NCBI GenBank assembly: GCA_964398885.1
Contig: CAYNOU010000021.1
Span: 1-36,315, forward strand
Length of the DNA stretch: 36,315 nt
DNA from: JAGMCF01 sp964398885
GTDB lineage: Bacteria; Cloacimonadota; Cloacimonadia; JGIOTU-2
Reading direction: 5' to 3'
The position numbers and the translations under genes are program-made. Below the pieces are notes generated by a model. The model was not told the DNA's origin, did no database searches, and was given only the letters and a program-made list of their open reading frames with translations. Position 1 is the first letter of the stretch. Each line of letters opens with the position of its first letter. Below, in pieces: positions 17,045 through 25,836 of the stretch.

Positions 17045-18429
17045 TACAGAATATATTTCGTTAAATCCTCGTCAGTAATAATCTTTTCAAGTATTTTACT
17101 TACATCCTCTTTCGTGACTTTTACTTTTTTGCATTCAGGGTCAGGCAGATTATACAAATATTCTTCAAGAAGAATAGTCATTATTGTATGGAGTCTTCTT
17201 GCACCGATATCTTCCATTTTAGTATTTGCCATTGCGGCATAATTTGAAATCTCTTTTATTGCACCTTTTGTAAAAATGACATCCACATCCTCCGTTTTCA
17301 GCAAAGCGGTATATTGTTTAATAAGAGCATTTTTAGGCAACACGAGAATTTTGGCGAAGTCCTCTTTAGTCAGACTTGACAGTTCCACTCTAATTGGAAA
17401 TCTGCCTTGCAGTTCTGGTATCAGGTCAGAAGGTTTGGAAACATTAAAAGCGCCAGAAGCTATGAAAAGAATGTGTGTAGTATTTACCATACCATATTTA
17501 GTAGGCACATTTGAGCCTTCTACGATTGGAAGCAGGTCTCGTTGAACACCTTCGCGGGATACATCTGGACCTGATTTAGACTTTCCACCAGCAATTTTAT
17601 CAATTTCATCAAGGAAAACAATGCCGTTTTCTTCAACTCTTTTAAGAGCAATCTCTTTTACTTCGTTCATATCAACTAATTTTTTGGTTTCAGTATAGAA
17701 GAGAAAATCTAATGCTTCGTTTACTTTCATTTCTTTTCGTTTACCTATATTCCCTGGCATAAATCCTGCTAATACTTCACCCATATTGATATCAAAGCTA
17801 TCCAGTCCCATACTTGAGAATATTTCAACTCTGGGTTCAGGCAATTCATCAATTTTAACCTCTACAACCCTTTGGTCCAGAACCCCATTATGGAGCATTT
17901 TTCGCAACTTTTCTCTGGTTTGCGTTTGCTTTCTCTGCGCTTCTTCGTACTCTAACCTTTCTTGTTGCCGCTGTTCAAGGCTAAGATTTACTTTTCTTTT
18001 CCTTTTTATGGGTGGAAGTAAGAGGTCAAGTGCCCTTTCTTCAGCCCGTTTTCTTGCCTGCTCCTCTACCGCTATCGTCATCTCTTCTCTTACTTGACTT
18101 ACAGCAAGGTTAACAAGTTCACGGATAATTGATTCAACATCTCTGCCGACATAACCTACTTCTGTGAATTTTGATGCCTCAATTTTAATAAACGGAGCAT
18201 TTACGAGATTAGAAAGCCGTCTTGAAATTTCTGTTTTGCCAACACCAGTAGGTCCAATTAGAATGATATTGTTTGGTAGGATTTCATCACGCAGTTCTTC
18301 AGACACATTTTGACGGCGCCAGCGGTTACGAAGAGCTATTGCAACTGCTTTTTTTGCTTTGTCCTGACTGATAATATATTTGTTAAGTTCTTTAACAATT
18401 TGTTTGGGTGTGAGTTCTTTCATTTCCAT
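17044..18429 (-). CDS. hslU: ATP-dependent protease ATPase subunit HslU
   Basis: 461 residues from ATG 18429: GAGGAA lies seven bases upstream and the family begins with this MxELTPKQIVKELNKYI segment; a longer upstream extension is not supported. Walker A is GPTGVGKT (59-66), Walker B is GIVFLDEIDKI, and the sensor-2 region IGARRLHT and C-terminal LTKYIL, which docks into HslV, are present. The intermediate domain (the Arg/Glu-rich stretch from about 130 to 200) is normal. HslU unfolds substrates and feeds them to the HslV peptidase chamber in the cytoplasm. Its start is one base after the hslV stop, so the two are coupled. Confidence 0.97.
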   Translation of the reverse strand: MEMKELTPKQIVKELNKYIISQDKAKKAVAIALRNRWRRQNVSEELRDEILPNNIILIGPTGVGKTEISRRLSNLVNAPFIKIEASKFTEVGYVGRDVESIIRELVNLAVSQVREEMTIAVEEQARKRAEERALDLLLPPIKRKRKVNLSLEQRQQERLEYEEAQRKQTQTREKLRKMLHNGVLDQRVVEVKIDELPEPRVEIFSSMGLDSFDINMGEVLAGFMPGNIGKRKEMKVNEALDFLFYTETKKLVDMNEVKEIALKRVEENGIVFLDEIDKIAGGKSKSGPDVSREGVQRDLLPIVEGSNVPTKYGMVNTTHILFIASGAFNVSKPSDLIPELQGRFPIRVELSSLTKEDFAKILVLPKNALIKQYTALLKTEDVDVIFTKGAIKEISNYAAMANTKMEDIGARRLHTIMTILLEEYLYNLPDPECKKVKVTKEDVSKILEKIITDEDLTKYIL

Positions 18430-18430
18430 A

Positions 18431-18958
18431 TTATAGTTCCTCAATAGTTCTATTTGTATTAGTATAGATACAGATATTTGCTGCGATTTCAAGTGCTTTT
18501 TCTACGATTTCTTTAGGAGAGAGGTCTTTATTTTTAATTAGAACCATAGCTGCAGCTTTTGCATAAGGGCCACCTGAGCCTATAGCAGCAATATTGTTAT
18601 CTGGTTCAATAACATCGCCATTACCAGATATTACAAGTAAATTTTTTTTATCTCCAACAATTATCATTGCTTCAAGACGGCGGAGTATTTTGTCTGTTCT
18701 CCATTCTTTTGCCAATTCCACTGCAGAACGCATCAAATTGCCTTTGTATTGTTTTAACTTTACTTCAAATCTTTCAAAAAGAGTTAAAGCATCCGCTGTG
18801 GCACCAGCAAAGCCCGCAATCACTTTTCCATCATATAAAGTTCTTACTTTATGTGCATAAGATTTGAATATTGTTTCTCCATGTGTTATCTGTCCGTCTC
18901 CGCCTATTGCAACTTTGTTCCCTTTTTTTACACCGATTATTGTTGTACCTTTAATCAT
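18431..18958 (-). CDS. hslV: ATP-dependent protease subunit HslV
   Basis: 175 residues. TTIIGVKKGNKVAIGGDGQ is the N-terminal signature; cleavage after MIKG would expose the catalytic threonine (Thr-5), a four-residue propeptide instead of the single Met of E. coli. Lys-34-like and GFAGATADA motifs and the AIGSGGPYAKAAA segment fit the proteasome-beta fold. Twelve subunits form the peptidase chamber that works with HslU. It sits between ftsH and hslU, all on one strand, and its 3' end carries the hslU ribosome binding site. Confidence 0.96.
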   Translation of the reverse strand: MIKGTTIIGVKKGNKVAIGGDGQITHGETIFKSYAHKVRTLYDGKVIAGFAGATADALTLFERFEVKLKQYKGNLMRSAVELAKEWRTDKILRRLEAMIIVGDKKNLLVISGNGDVIEPDNNIAAIGSGGPYAKAAAMVLIKNKDLSPKEIVEKALEIAANICIYTNTNRTIEEL

Positions 18959-18979
18959 TTTGGTCTGCCTTATTTATTA

Positions 18980-19085
18980 TTTAGCCACTAAGACACGAAG
19001 GCACTAAGATAACTTTTTATTGGAACAAAAAATCATACTAATTCTTTGTGTCCCCGCGTCCGCGGGGATGGTGACTTTGTGGTTG
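18980..19085. repeat. Degenerate inverted repeat with nested palindrome at the ftsH 3' end
   Basis: The left arm near 18982 (GCCACTAAGACACGAAGGCA) is loosely complementary to the right arm (CTTTGTGTCC and GTGACTTTGTGGTT, 19043-19084). Inside the right arm is the perfect palindrome TCCCCGCG-TC-CGCGGGGA at 19051-19068. The element covers the ftsH stop and last codons. Confidence 0.55.
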
Positions 19086-20942
19086 AATGCTTGATTTATT
19101 TTGATTTAAGTATTTTTGATAGATTTTATTTACTTCCTCTCCAGTTAAGGTTTCTTTCTGAAGCAAAGTATCAGCCAGTTTATTAAGTAAATCTCTATTT
19201 TCAGTTAAGATTTTTTTACAGGTCTGATAACCCTCTTCAATAAATTTTTTTATTTCGTCGTCTATGAGTTTTGCAATGCTTTCGCTGTAGTTTTCCTGCC
19301 TGCCGAATTCCTTGCCAAGGAATATATTTTCTTCTTTTTCGCCAACAGTCATAGGTCCGATTTTATCACTCATACCCCATTCGCACACCATTCTTCTTGC
19401 AAGCTCAGTTGCGCGTTTGATATCATCTCCTGCACCAGTAGTTGGTTCACCACCGGAGATTTCATCGGCGACTCTTCCTCCTAAAAGATGCGCAATCTTT
19501 GCCCGACAGTAGCTTTTTGAATATGTATGGCGGTCATCAAGTGGCAGGAAATGTGTGGAGCCAAGTGAGTGTCCGCGAGGTATAATAGTAACTTTGTGGA
19601 TTGGGTCACTACCGGGAATAAATTTTGCCACTAATACATGCCCGGATTCGTGATATGCAGAATTTCTTTTTTCTGTTTCAGTAAGCATCAAGCTTCTTCT
19701 TTCTTTACCCATAATAACTTTATCCTTAGCATTTTCAAAATCTCCCATCTGGACTGCCTTATGTTCCAGGCGAGCTCCCCACAAACATGCTTCATTAACA
19801 AGATTAGCTAAGTCTGCGCCGGAAAAACCAGGTGTTCCTTTTGCAATAACTGTTAAGTCTACCTTTTTGTCTAATGGAACTTTTCTAACATGAACTTTTA
19901 GTATTCCTTCCCTGCCTCTCAAATCAGGTCTATCAACTACTACCCGTCTGTCAAATCTTCCTGGACGAAGTAATGCGGGGTCAAGTATATCAGGACGGTT
20001 TGTAGCGGCGATAATAATAACACTTTCATTGGGATTAAAACCGTCCATTTCAACTAAAAGTTGATTTAGGGTTTGCTCTCTTTCGTCGTGACCTCCGCCA
20101 AAACCAGCGCCTCTATGTCTGCCAACTGCATCAAGTTCATCAATAAATATAATACAAGGAGCATTCTTCTTTCCCTGGTTGAAAAGGTCTCTAACACGCG
20201 ATGCACCAACACCGACAAACATTTCCACAAAATCTGAACCACTTATACTAAAGAAGGGAACTTTCGCTTCACCTGCTACTGCTTTTGCAAGAAGGGTTTT
20301 CCCGGTTCCAGGAGGTCCAAGAAGTATAACACCTTTTGGAATTCTACCGCCAAGCTTCTGAAATTTTTTAGGCTCTTTCAGGAATTCTATAATTTCCTCC
20401 AATTCTTCTTTAGCTTCATCAACTCCAGCAACATCTTTGAAGGTAACATTTGAACGATTTCCTGCGAGCAATTTCGCACGACTTTTACCAAAGCTAAATG
20501 CTTTTCCTGCACCTCCTTGCATTGATTTCATAATAAAAATCCAGAAAACTATGAATAGAACAAAAGGTAACCAGTAAGACAATATTGTAGAAAAAATAGA
20601 AGGTTTTTTCGAAATAATTTGAATTTCTTTGTGGTTCTCAGCAATTTTCTTAACTAAGTCAGGATCCTCAAAAGGTATATTTGTTCGCCTTTTTATATTT
20701 CCAATTGTATAATTAATATCCTTACCACTAAATATGATTTCATTAACAGCCCCGGATTCTATATCTTTCATAAATTCAGAATAAGAGGCCTCTTGAACCT
20801 GACCTTTACCAGAGAACAATTGAAAGAATGCAACAATAGCAAATATGATAATTAGCCATATTAATAACGAGCCACCTTTGGGGGCTTTAATTGGAAGTTT
20901 ATTCTTTTGTTGATTCTTTTTTTGCGGAGTCCTGTTATTCAT
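19038..20942 (-). CDS. ftsH: ATP-dependent zinc metalloprotease FtsH
   Basis: 634 residues. Two membrane segments (about 26-43 and 119-138) flank the periplasmic domain; then the AAA module: Walker A GPPGTGKT (209-216), Walker B IIFIDELDAV (264-273), arginine fingers in RPGRFDR (326-332). The zinc site is HESGH (431-435); the family usual is HEAGH, but the metal ligands are intact. A second zinc ligand lies in the LGGRVADEISGGEPTTGAGDD segment. FtsH degrades membrane and short-lived proteins at the inner membrane. The last residues, PQSHHPRGRGDTKN, are translated from a palindromic repeat. The start shares one base with the hpt stop (TAATG). Confidence 0.97.
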   Translation of the reverse strand: MNNRTPQKKNQQKNKLPIKAPKGGSLLIWLIIIFAIVAFFQLFSGKGQVQEASYSEFMKDIESGAVNEIIFSGKDINYTIGNIKRRTNIPFEDPDLVKKIAENHKEIQIISKKPSIFSTILSYWLPFVLFIVFWIFIMKSMQGGAGKAFSFGKSRAKLLAGNRSNVTFKDVAGVDEAKEELEEIIEFLKEPKKFQKLGGRIPKGVILLGPPGTGKTLLAKAVAGEAKVPFFSISGSDFVEMFVGVGASRVRDLFNQGKKNAPCIIFIDELDAVGRHRGAGFGGGHDEREQTLNQLLVEMDGFNPNESVIIIAATNRPDILDPALLRPGRFDRRVVVDRPDLRGREGILKVHVRKVPLDKKVDLTVIAKGTPGFSGADLANLVNEACLWGARLEHKAVQMGDFENAKDKVIMGKERRSLMLTETEKRNSAYHESGHVLVAKFIPGSDPIHKVTIIPRGHSLGSTHFLPLDDRHTYSKSYCRAKIAHLLGGRVADEISGGEPTTGAGDDIKRATELARRMVCEWGMSDKIGPMTVGEKEENIFLGKEFGRQENYSESIAKLIDDEIKKFIEEGYQTCKKILTENRDLLNKLADTLLQKETLTGEEVNKIYQKYLNQNKSSIQPQSHHPRGRGDTKN

Positions 20943-21478
20943 TATTGATAAATCTCCTTTTTTAATACACCTATATAAGGCAAGTTTCTATACTTTTCTT
21001 TATAATCAAGCCCGTATCCAACAACAAACTCATTTGGTATAGTAAATCCTTTGTAGTCAATTTTTATATCTTGTTTATGAGCTTCTGGTTTATCAAGAAG
21101 TACACAGGTTTTTATTGATTTGGGATTTTTATTCTTCAATAAATTTGTAATATATTTAATTGAAAGACCTGTATCAATAATATCTTCAACTAAAATTATA
21201 TCTCTATCGGAGATATCATAGTTACAATCCTTTGTTAATTTTATAATCCCTGAGCTTTTTGTTGAACTTCCATAACTTGCAACGCCAAGAAATTCTATCT
21301 CTATTGGAATGCTAATATGGTGTATTAGATCTACAAGAAAGATCACACCACCTTTGAGAATACTTATTAGAATAGGCACTCTTCCTTTATAATCTTTTGA
21401 GATTTGAGCACCTAATTCCTTTATTTTCTTCTGTATCCCGTCTTCAGAAATCAGGATTTTTTCAATATCATTTTTCAT
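20942..21478 (-). CDS. hpt: Hypoxanthine phosphoribosyltransferase
   Basis: 178 residues. The PRPP loop is IILVEDIIDTG (94-104), preceded by the LKGG loop (41-44) and followed by the KPEAHKQDIKIDYKGFTIPN purine-site region. It salvages hypoxanthine (and usually guanine) to IMP/GMP using PRPP. AGAGGA lies four to five bases before the ATG. The gene sits between tilS and ftsH as in many bacteria, and its stop overlaps the ftsH start by one base. No anomaly is seen. Confidence 0.96.
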   Translation of the reverse strand: MKNDIEKILISEDGIQKKIKELGAQISKDYKGRVPILISILKGGVIFLVDLIHHISIPIEIEFLGVASYGSSTKSSGIIKLTKDCNYDISDRDIILVEDIIDTGLSIKYITNLLKNKNPKSIKTCVLLDKPEAHKQDIKIDYKGFTIPNEFVVGYGLDYKEKYRNLPYIGVLKKEIYQ

Positions 21479-21546
21479 GTTTTCCTCTAAAGTTTTTCCT
21501 TAACCTCTGTTGTTAAAATATAATACTGAATATTATTTGTCAAACC

Positions 21547-22968
21547 TTATTTGTTAATTCTTTTTGCTTTGCGATAGTCCTTCAACTTTTTCATACTTTT
21601 AATTCTTAAAACACGTTTAGTTTGACGAGTAATTTTTGTATTTTCACTTATACGAATGCCAGCTAACCATATAATCTGATTTTGGTCTTCAACGATGATA
21701 ATTTTATATCGTTCAAATCTTGGCACTTTTGAATCTATAAAAAAGTTTTTAAGCTTTTTAGGATTGTGCATACCTAACGGGGTAAATCTATCACCTGGTT
21801 GGCGATATCTAATTATAAGAGGGAATTTCACCTTATCTAAATCAATATAGCATGTATTTTTTTGAGAAAATTTATATCCATGAATAGGAATTGATTTCAT
21901 CTCTGAAATAGAGACATAATGGTCTTTAAAAAGGATTCTGCGAGATGTTCTTTTGATTTCTCTGCGATAATCATTAAATTTAACTATGGGTGGAGATTTT
22001 GAGAATATTAGAAATTGTTTGTCTTTTATAGCAAAGACCCCTTTTGGTAATTGAATATATTTACCTTCAGAGCTTCTTAATAAATCTGCGATTGCCTGAA
22101 AATGAGTTGTAAAGAAATCCTGCTCCGAGCCTGTAATGTGCCCAAAAATCTTTCTTGAGATATAAAAGAGAATGATATCTTTATTTTTTAATTTATCCAA
22201 ATTCAGGATAAAAGAATCCCTGTCTGTTTTTTTTACTATTTCCGGAAATATTTCTTTACAATATTCTTGCAAAAAGGAATCGGTTTGCTGGAAAATTCTG
22301 GCACTATTAGATATTTTATCCACGGCTTTTGGATTTAATCCCTTTTCAATTTCAGGAATAATTTTATGACGAATTTTATTACGGTCATAAATAAGGCTTA
22401 GATTAGAAGAGTCTGCAGAGAATTCAATATTATTTTGTTTTGCAAATTCAGTTATTTCATTTCTTGTGAGAGCAAGTAAAGGACGAATAACGCTTTTAGA
22501 TTTTGGAATTATCCCTTTCATTCCACCAATACCGCTGCCACGGAAGAGGTTAAGGAGAAGAGTTTCTGCCTGGTCATTTTTATTATGTCCTAAAGCAATT
22601 TTTTGGAATTGGTATTTTTGTAAAAGGTCTCTTAAAATACTGAATCTGATTTTTCTCGCTTTGTTTTCTAAATTAGATTTTTCCTTTATTTCTACATGCC
22701 GAGTAACGAGTGGAAAGCCCCATTTATAGCAGAGTTTTCTTACAAACTGCTCATTCTCATTAGATTCCTCCCCACGAAGATGATAATTAATATGAACTGC
22801 AAGGGTAGTCAGATTATATTCAGCAGAGATTTTTTTTATCAGATAGAGTAATACTGTTGAATCTACTCCTCCAGAAACAGCAACAATAATCTTATCATTC
22901 CATTGGATTAGATTTTCTTGTTTAATAAGTTTCTTGAATTCTTTCAAGATATTTTTTGGTGATTTCAT
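21547..22968 (-). CDS. tilS: tRNA(Ile)-lysidine synthase
   Basis: 473 residues. The PP-loop SGGVDS is at residues 32-37, followed by HINYHLRGEESNENEQFV, ALGHNKNDQAETLLLNLFRG and the TilS C-terminal domain (RYRQPGDRFTPLGMHNPKKL, NFFIDSKVPRFERYKI). It adds lysine to C34 of the AUA-reading tRNA-Ile, an essential step. It leads the tilS-hpt-ftsH-hslVU cluster, an arrangement conserved in many bacteria. Its first 25 codons are repeated with four differences at 24169-24243, on the far side of the inserted fic gene, so the present 5' end and upstream region may have been delivered with fic and the original promoter may now lie upstream of fic. Confidence 0.96.
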   Translation of the reverse strand: MKSPKNILKEFKKLIKQENLIQWNDKIIVAVSGGVDSTVLLYLIKKISAEYNLTTLAVHINYHLRGEESNENEQFVRKLCYKWGFPLVTRHVEIKEKSNLENKARKIRFSILRDLLQKYQFQKIALGHNKNDQAETLLLNLFRGSGIGGMKGIIPKSKSVIRPLLALTRNEITEFAKQNNIEFSADSSNLSLIYDRNKIRHKIIPEIEKGLNPKAVDKISNSARIFQQTDSFLQEYCKEIFPEIVKKTDRDSFILNLDKLKNKDIILFYISRKIFGHITGSEQDFFTTHFQAIADLLRSSEGKYIQLPKGVFAIKDKQFLIFSKSPPIVKFNDYRREIKRTSRRILFKDHYVSISEMKSIPIHGYKFSQKNTCYIDLDKVKFPLIIRYRQPGDRFTPLGMHNPKKLKNFFIDSKVPRFERYKIIIVEDQNQIIWLAGIRISENTKITRQTKRVLRIKSMKKLKDYRKAKRINK

Positions 22969-22995
22969 GTTTTTTATATCTTTTTTAGATTAAAT

Positions 22996-23028
22996 TTTGC
23001 GTGCAATTTGCGTGCAATTTGCGTGCAA
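22996..23028. repeat. Three tandem 11-bp repeats upstream of tilS
   Basis: TTTGCGTGCAA occurs three times without a gap, followed by a further TTTG. The 11-bp period places the copies on nearly the same helical face. They lie 28 bases upstream of the tilS start and 18 bases after the fic stop, which makes a regulatory-protein binding array or a slippage-prone spacer plausible. Confidence 0.75.
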
Positions 23029-23046
23029 TTTGAAATAGAAAGATTC

Positions 23047-24087
23047 TCATTTCAAGATATATTTTATAGCTCTTCCTACACCTATTCTTTCTATTAATCT
23101 ATAGCTTTCCAACAAACTTAAATCATAATTTGCGGTTCGTAAAGATACTTTGAAATTCTTAATATATTGTGAACGCGAAATGCTTTTATTTTGAACAATA
23201 AATCTTAAAGCATTTAGTTGACGCTCTTTTAAACCTATTGTCTCTGCCTTCTTCAAAACTGAATCGCATTTAATTATTCTTTTGCTCTTTTCCCTTATTT
23301 GGCTCATCTGTGAACCTAACCCCTCTACAAAGTATTCAAGCCAAAAAGTAAGGTCCATATTTTTTTCTCTTACAGATTGGATGGCTTTATAATAAGCTGG
23401 CCTGTCTTTATCATAATATTCCGAAAGCGTAAATAATTTCTTAAAGTCATATCCTGTCTTATAGAGAATAAGAGTTGATAAGAGTCTGGCTGTGCGACCA
23501 TTGCCATCTAAAAGGGGATGAATGTGAACAAATTGAAATTGTGCAATACCAGCAATAAGAATATCTGAAATATCTTTATCTTTGTTTAGCCATTGGATAA
23601 ATTCCCGCATCAGATGGGACACTTCTAAAGCTGGTGGAGGTGTGTAAATAATCTCTTTTGTTCTGGAATTTACTACATAGTTTTGTACCTTGCGATATTT
23701 TCCCGGTGCAGCCTGACCGCCCCTTACACCTTTTACAAGGGTTTTGTGAATTTCCCTTATCAAGCCTTCTGTAATAGGGTCTTCTTTGCCCAAATATGTA
23801 GAAACAAACTCCATTGCTTTTTTGTAATTCAAAAGTTCCGTCCTATCATCGCACCTCACTCCTTTTACTTCCTTCCCACTAAGAATATTTCTCGCCTGCT
23901 CAAGAGTCAATTCAGTGCCTTCAATATGCGTAGAATAGTGAGTCTCTAAAATAAGAGCTTCTTTTTGTATTGCAGAAAACCAGTCCTCTTTAATCTTGGT
24001 CGCATCTAAAAATCCTCTTACCCTTTCTATCTCTACCAGAGAATTGTTGATTCTAACGGTTATTGTAAATTTAGGGTTAAAGGGCAT
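23047..24087 (-). CDS. Fic family protein (AMP-transferase-like) with N-terminal inhibitory motif
   Basis: 346 residues. The Fic core HPLLDGNGRTAR (190-201) has all catalytic residues (His-190, the anion hole and Arg-201). An inhibitory helix with the S-x3-E-G motif is at 52-57 (STHIEG), so this is the self-inhibited class with the inhibitory segment ahead of the Fic core. The C-terminal part (ERQLNALRFIVQ, then SISRSQYIKNFKVSLRTANY) looks like a winged helix. Such proteins modify a target protein with AMP or another nucleotide. GGAG six bases before the ATG supports the start. It sits between the intact tilS gene and a duplicate of the tilS 5' end, i.e. inside an insertion. Confidence 0.93.
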   Translation of the reverse strand: MPFNPKFTITVRINNSLVEIERVRGFLDATKIKEDWFSAIQKEALILETHYSTHIEGTELTLEQARNILSGKEVKGVRCDDRTELLNYKKAMEFVSTYLGKEDPITEGLIREIHKTLVKGVRGGQAAPGKYRKVQNYVVNSRTKEIIYTPPPALEVSHLMREFIQWLNKDKDISDILIAGIAQFQFVHIHPLLDGNGRTARLLSTLILYKTGYDFKKLFTLSEYYDKDRPAYYKAIQSVREKNMDLTFWLEYFVEGLGSQMSQIREKSKRIIKCDSVLKKAETIGLKERQLNALRFIVQNKSISRSQYIKNFKVSLRTANYDLSLLESYRLIERIGVGRAIKYILK

Positions 24088-24098
24088 TTAAGTCTCCA

Positions 24099-24164
24099 TT
24101 ATGATTGTTCATTTGTAGCTCTTTCCACCAATGCAATTTCTTCAATAGTGATGTCCGAAAATTC
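24099..24164 (-). pseudogene. 3' tail of an unknown gene at the insertion junction
   Basis: Twenty-one codons in one frame (EFSDITIEEIALVERATNEQ and a final Ser) end in TAA just before the fic ribosome binding site. There is no start: an in-frame stop formed at the junction with the tilS fragment precedes them. It looks like the end of the gene that preceded fic in the donor. The family cannot be told from so little sequence. Confidence 0.45.
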
Positions 24165-24168
24165 TTAA

Positions 24169-24243
24169 ATCATTCCATTGGATTAAATTTTCTTGTTTAA
24201 TAAATTTCTTGAATTCTTTCAGGATATTTTTTGCTGATTTCAT
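24169..24243 (-). pseudogene. Duplicated 5' end of tilS
   Basis: 75 bases matching 22894-22968 with four differences, encoding MKSAKNILKEFKKFIKQENL and five more residues; two changes are synonymous and two alter residues (P to A, L to F). It begins at the ATG equivalent (24241-24243) and stops abruptly at 24169. It is the displaced start of tilS on the other side of the fic insertion. Confidence 0.88.
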
Positions 24244-24325
24244 AACTTTTTAAATTTTTAAACATATCATTCTTAGTATAAAGAAAATTCTTGTAAGAAA
24301 TAAAAATCTTCTTTCTCTAAATATT

Positions 24326-25807
24326 TTACAAATAATTCCCAAAAACCTTCCGAAAATGAAACCCGTAAATTGCTAATGTAATTGCTGTCGGAAAAAGTCG
24401 CGGTCGTCTGAATAAACAACTAAAGAAGAGTTTCCAGTAGTGAATTCGCTCTTTCCCTATTACCCCTAAAAGTAATATAGATTTGGAAAATGCTCCAATA
24501 CGGTTGAAATGAAAGTGATGTGTTTTATTCCTTAATGGCTTATATTCCCTTAAAAACTCCCTGGCTCGTTCGTAATAATATTTAGGAGAATAAATAGTTC
24601 TCACTATTTTTTTATAGCCGTTGACAAGTACCTCAAGGTTCATTTTAGGGACAAAGTTAGTTGAAAAATCTGTATTATCACCTGAAATATTCTTTAATAA
24701 TCTGCCTTCTCTTGTAAGTCGCTTGTAAAGTCTGGTTCCACGAGGGGCATTTAATAATCCAACCATCGCAGTAGTGATTCCACTTTCCTGGATAAACTTT
24801 ATCTGCCTTTCAAAAATTAAAGGTGGGTCACTATCAAAGCCGACAATAAATCCTCCTTGAACCTGCAAGCCAAATCTTTGGATTTTCTTAACGCAGGCTA
24901 CTAAGTCACGATTTCTGTTTTGTACCTTACCGCATTCAGCCAGACTTTCTTCATCAGGAGTTTCAATGCCGACAAATACTGATTCAAAGCCTGACTGAGC
25001 CATCATTCGCATTAGGTCATCATCATCGGCGAGATTTATTGAGGTTTGCGTGCCAAAGTGAAATGGATATTTCCTTTTCTTCATCCAGTCAATCATAGCA
25101 GGCAAAATTTCCTTCTTCACCTTATATTTATTTCCAATAAAGTTATCATCCACAATAAATACGCCATCTCTCCATCCAAGTGAATATAGGATTTCTAACT
25201 CTTCTATTATCTGTTCCTTTGTTTTTGTACGCATTTTGTGCCCAAAAAGAAGGGTAACATCACAGAATTCACAATTAAATGGACATCCACGGGAATATTG
25301 AATACACATATTGGCATACTTTTTCATATTGACAAGTTCCCAAAGAGGGATAGGAGTCTCTTTAATATCAGGAAATTCTTTAGAAGTATAAATATGTTTT
25401 GGGCATCCATTCTTTAAATCGTCTAAAAAAGGAGAAAGAGTTAATTCAGCTTCATTAAGAATAAAATGGTCTATATCTTCAAAATCTTCGTAGGAAGTTG
25501 TAAAAAGAGGTCCGCCAGCAACAATTCTGGCGCCAAATCTTTTACATCTCTCTATTACTTTTTTTACAGATTCTCTTTGAACGGATATTGCCCCTATAAA
25601 CACATAATCTGCCCATTTAATATCTTTATCTTTGAGCGTTTCTACATTCATATCAACGAGTTTTTTCTCCCACTCCTCAGGGAGCATTGCTGCCACTGTT
25701 AGCAGCCCTAATGGTGGTAGACTTGCTTTCTTAGAGATAAACCTTAAAGCCCACTTAAGACTCCAGAATGTATCTGGATATTTCGGATAAATCAAAAGAA
25801 TTTTCAT
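24326..25807 (-). CDS. B12-binding-domain radical SAM protein (DUF4070 type)
   Basis: 493 residues. An N-terminal cobalamin-binding-like domain (MKILLIYPKYPDTFW, PPLGLLTVAAMLPEEW, VFIGAISVQRESVKKVI) is followed by the radical SAM cluster motif CPFNCEFCD and strands FVGIETPDEESLAECGKVQN and GGFIVGFDSDPPLIFERQIK. The C-terminal region (YYYERAREFLREY and the basic hydrophobic end) fits DUF4070. Relatives are of mixed or unknown function (methyl transfer, lipid or hopanoid modification, peptide modification). It starts 29 bases after the iorB stop on the same strand, so it may be co-transcribed with iorB; a functional link to indolepyruvate metabolism is only a guess. Confidence 0.88.
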   Translation of the reverse strand: MKILLIYPKYPDTFWSLKWALRFISKKASLPPLGLLTVAAMLPEEWEKKLVDMNVETLKDKDIKWADYVFIGAISVQRESVKKVIERCKRFGARIVAGGPLFTTSYEDFEDIDHFILNEAELTLSPFLDDLKNGCPKHIYTSKEFPDIKETPIPLWELVNMKKYANMCIQYSRGCPFNCEFCDVTLLFGHKMRTKTKEQIIEELEILYSLGWRDGVFIVDDNFIGNKYKVKKEILPAMIDWMKKRKYPFHFGTQTSINLADDDDLMRMMAQSGFESVFVGIETPDEESLAECGKVQNRNRDLVACVKKIQRFGLQVQGGFIVGFDSDPPLIFERQIKFIQESGITTAMVGLLNAPRGTRLYKRLTREGRLLKNISGDNTDFSTNFVPKMNLEVLVNGYKKIVRTIYSPKYYYERAREFLREYKPLRNKTHHFHFNRIGAFSKSILLLGVIGKERIHYWKLFFSCLFRRPRLFPTAITLAIYGFHFRKVFGNYL

Positions 25808-25836
25808 TTTGCTATAATTCCGAATAATTTGTGCTT

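Noticed and set aside
17044..18492. A longer HslU with 21 extra N-terminal residues
   Set aside because: The extension is hslV read in another frame; the ribosome site and family alignment support ATG 18429.
22996..23028. Three 11-bp repeats as a replication origin or plasmid iterons
   Set aside because: Only three copies, no replication gene nearby and a chromosomal housekeeping context.
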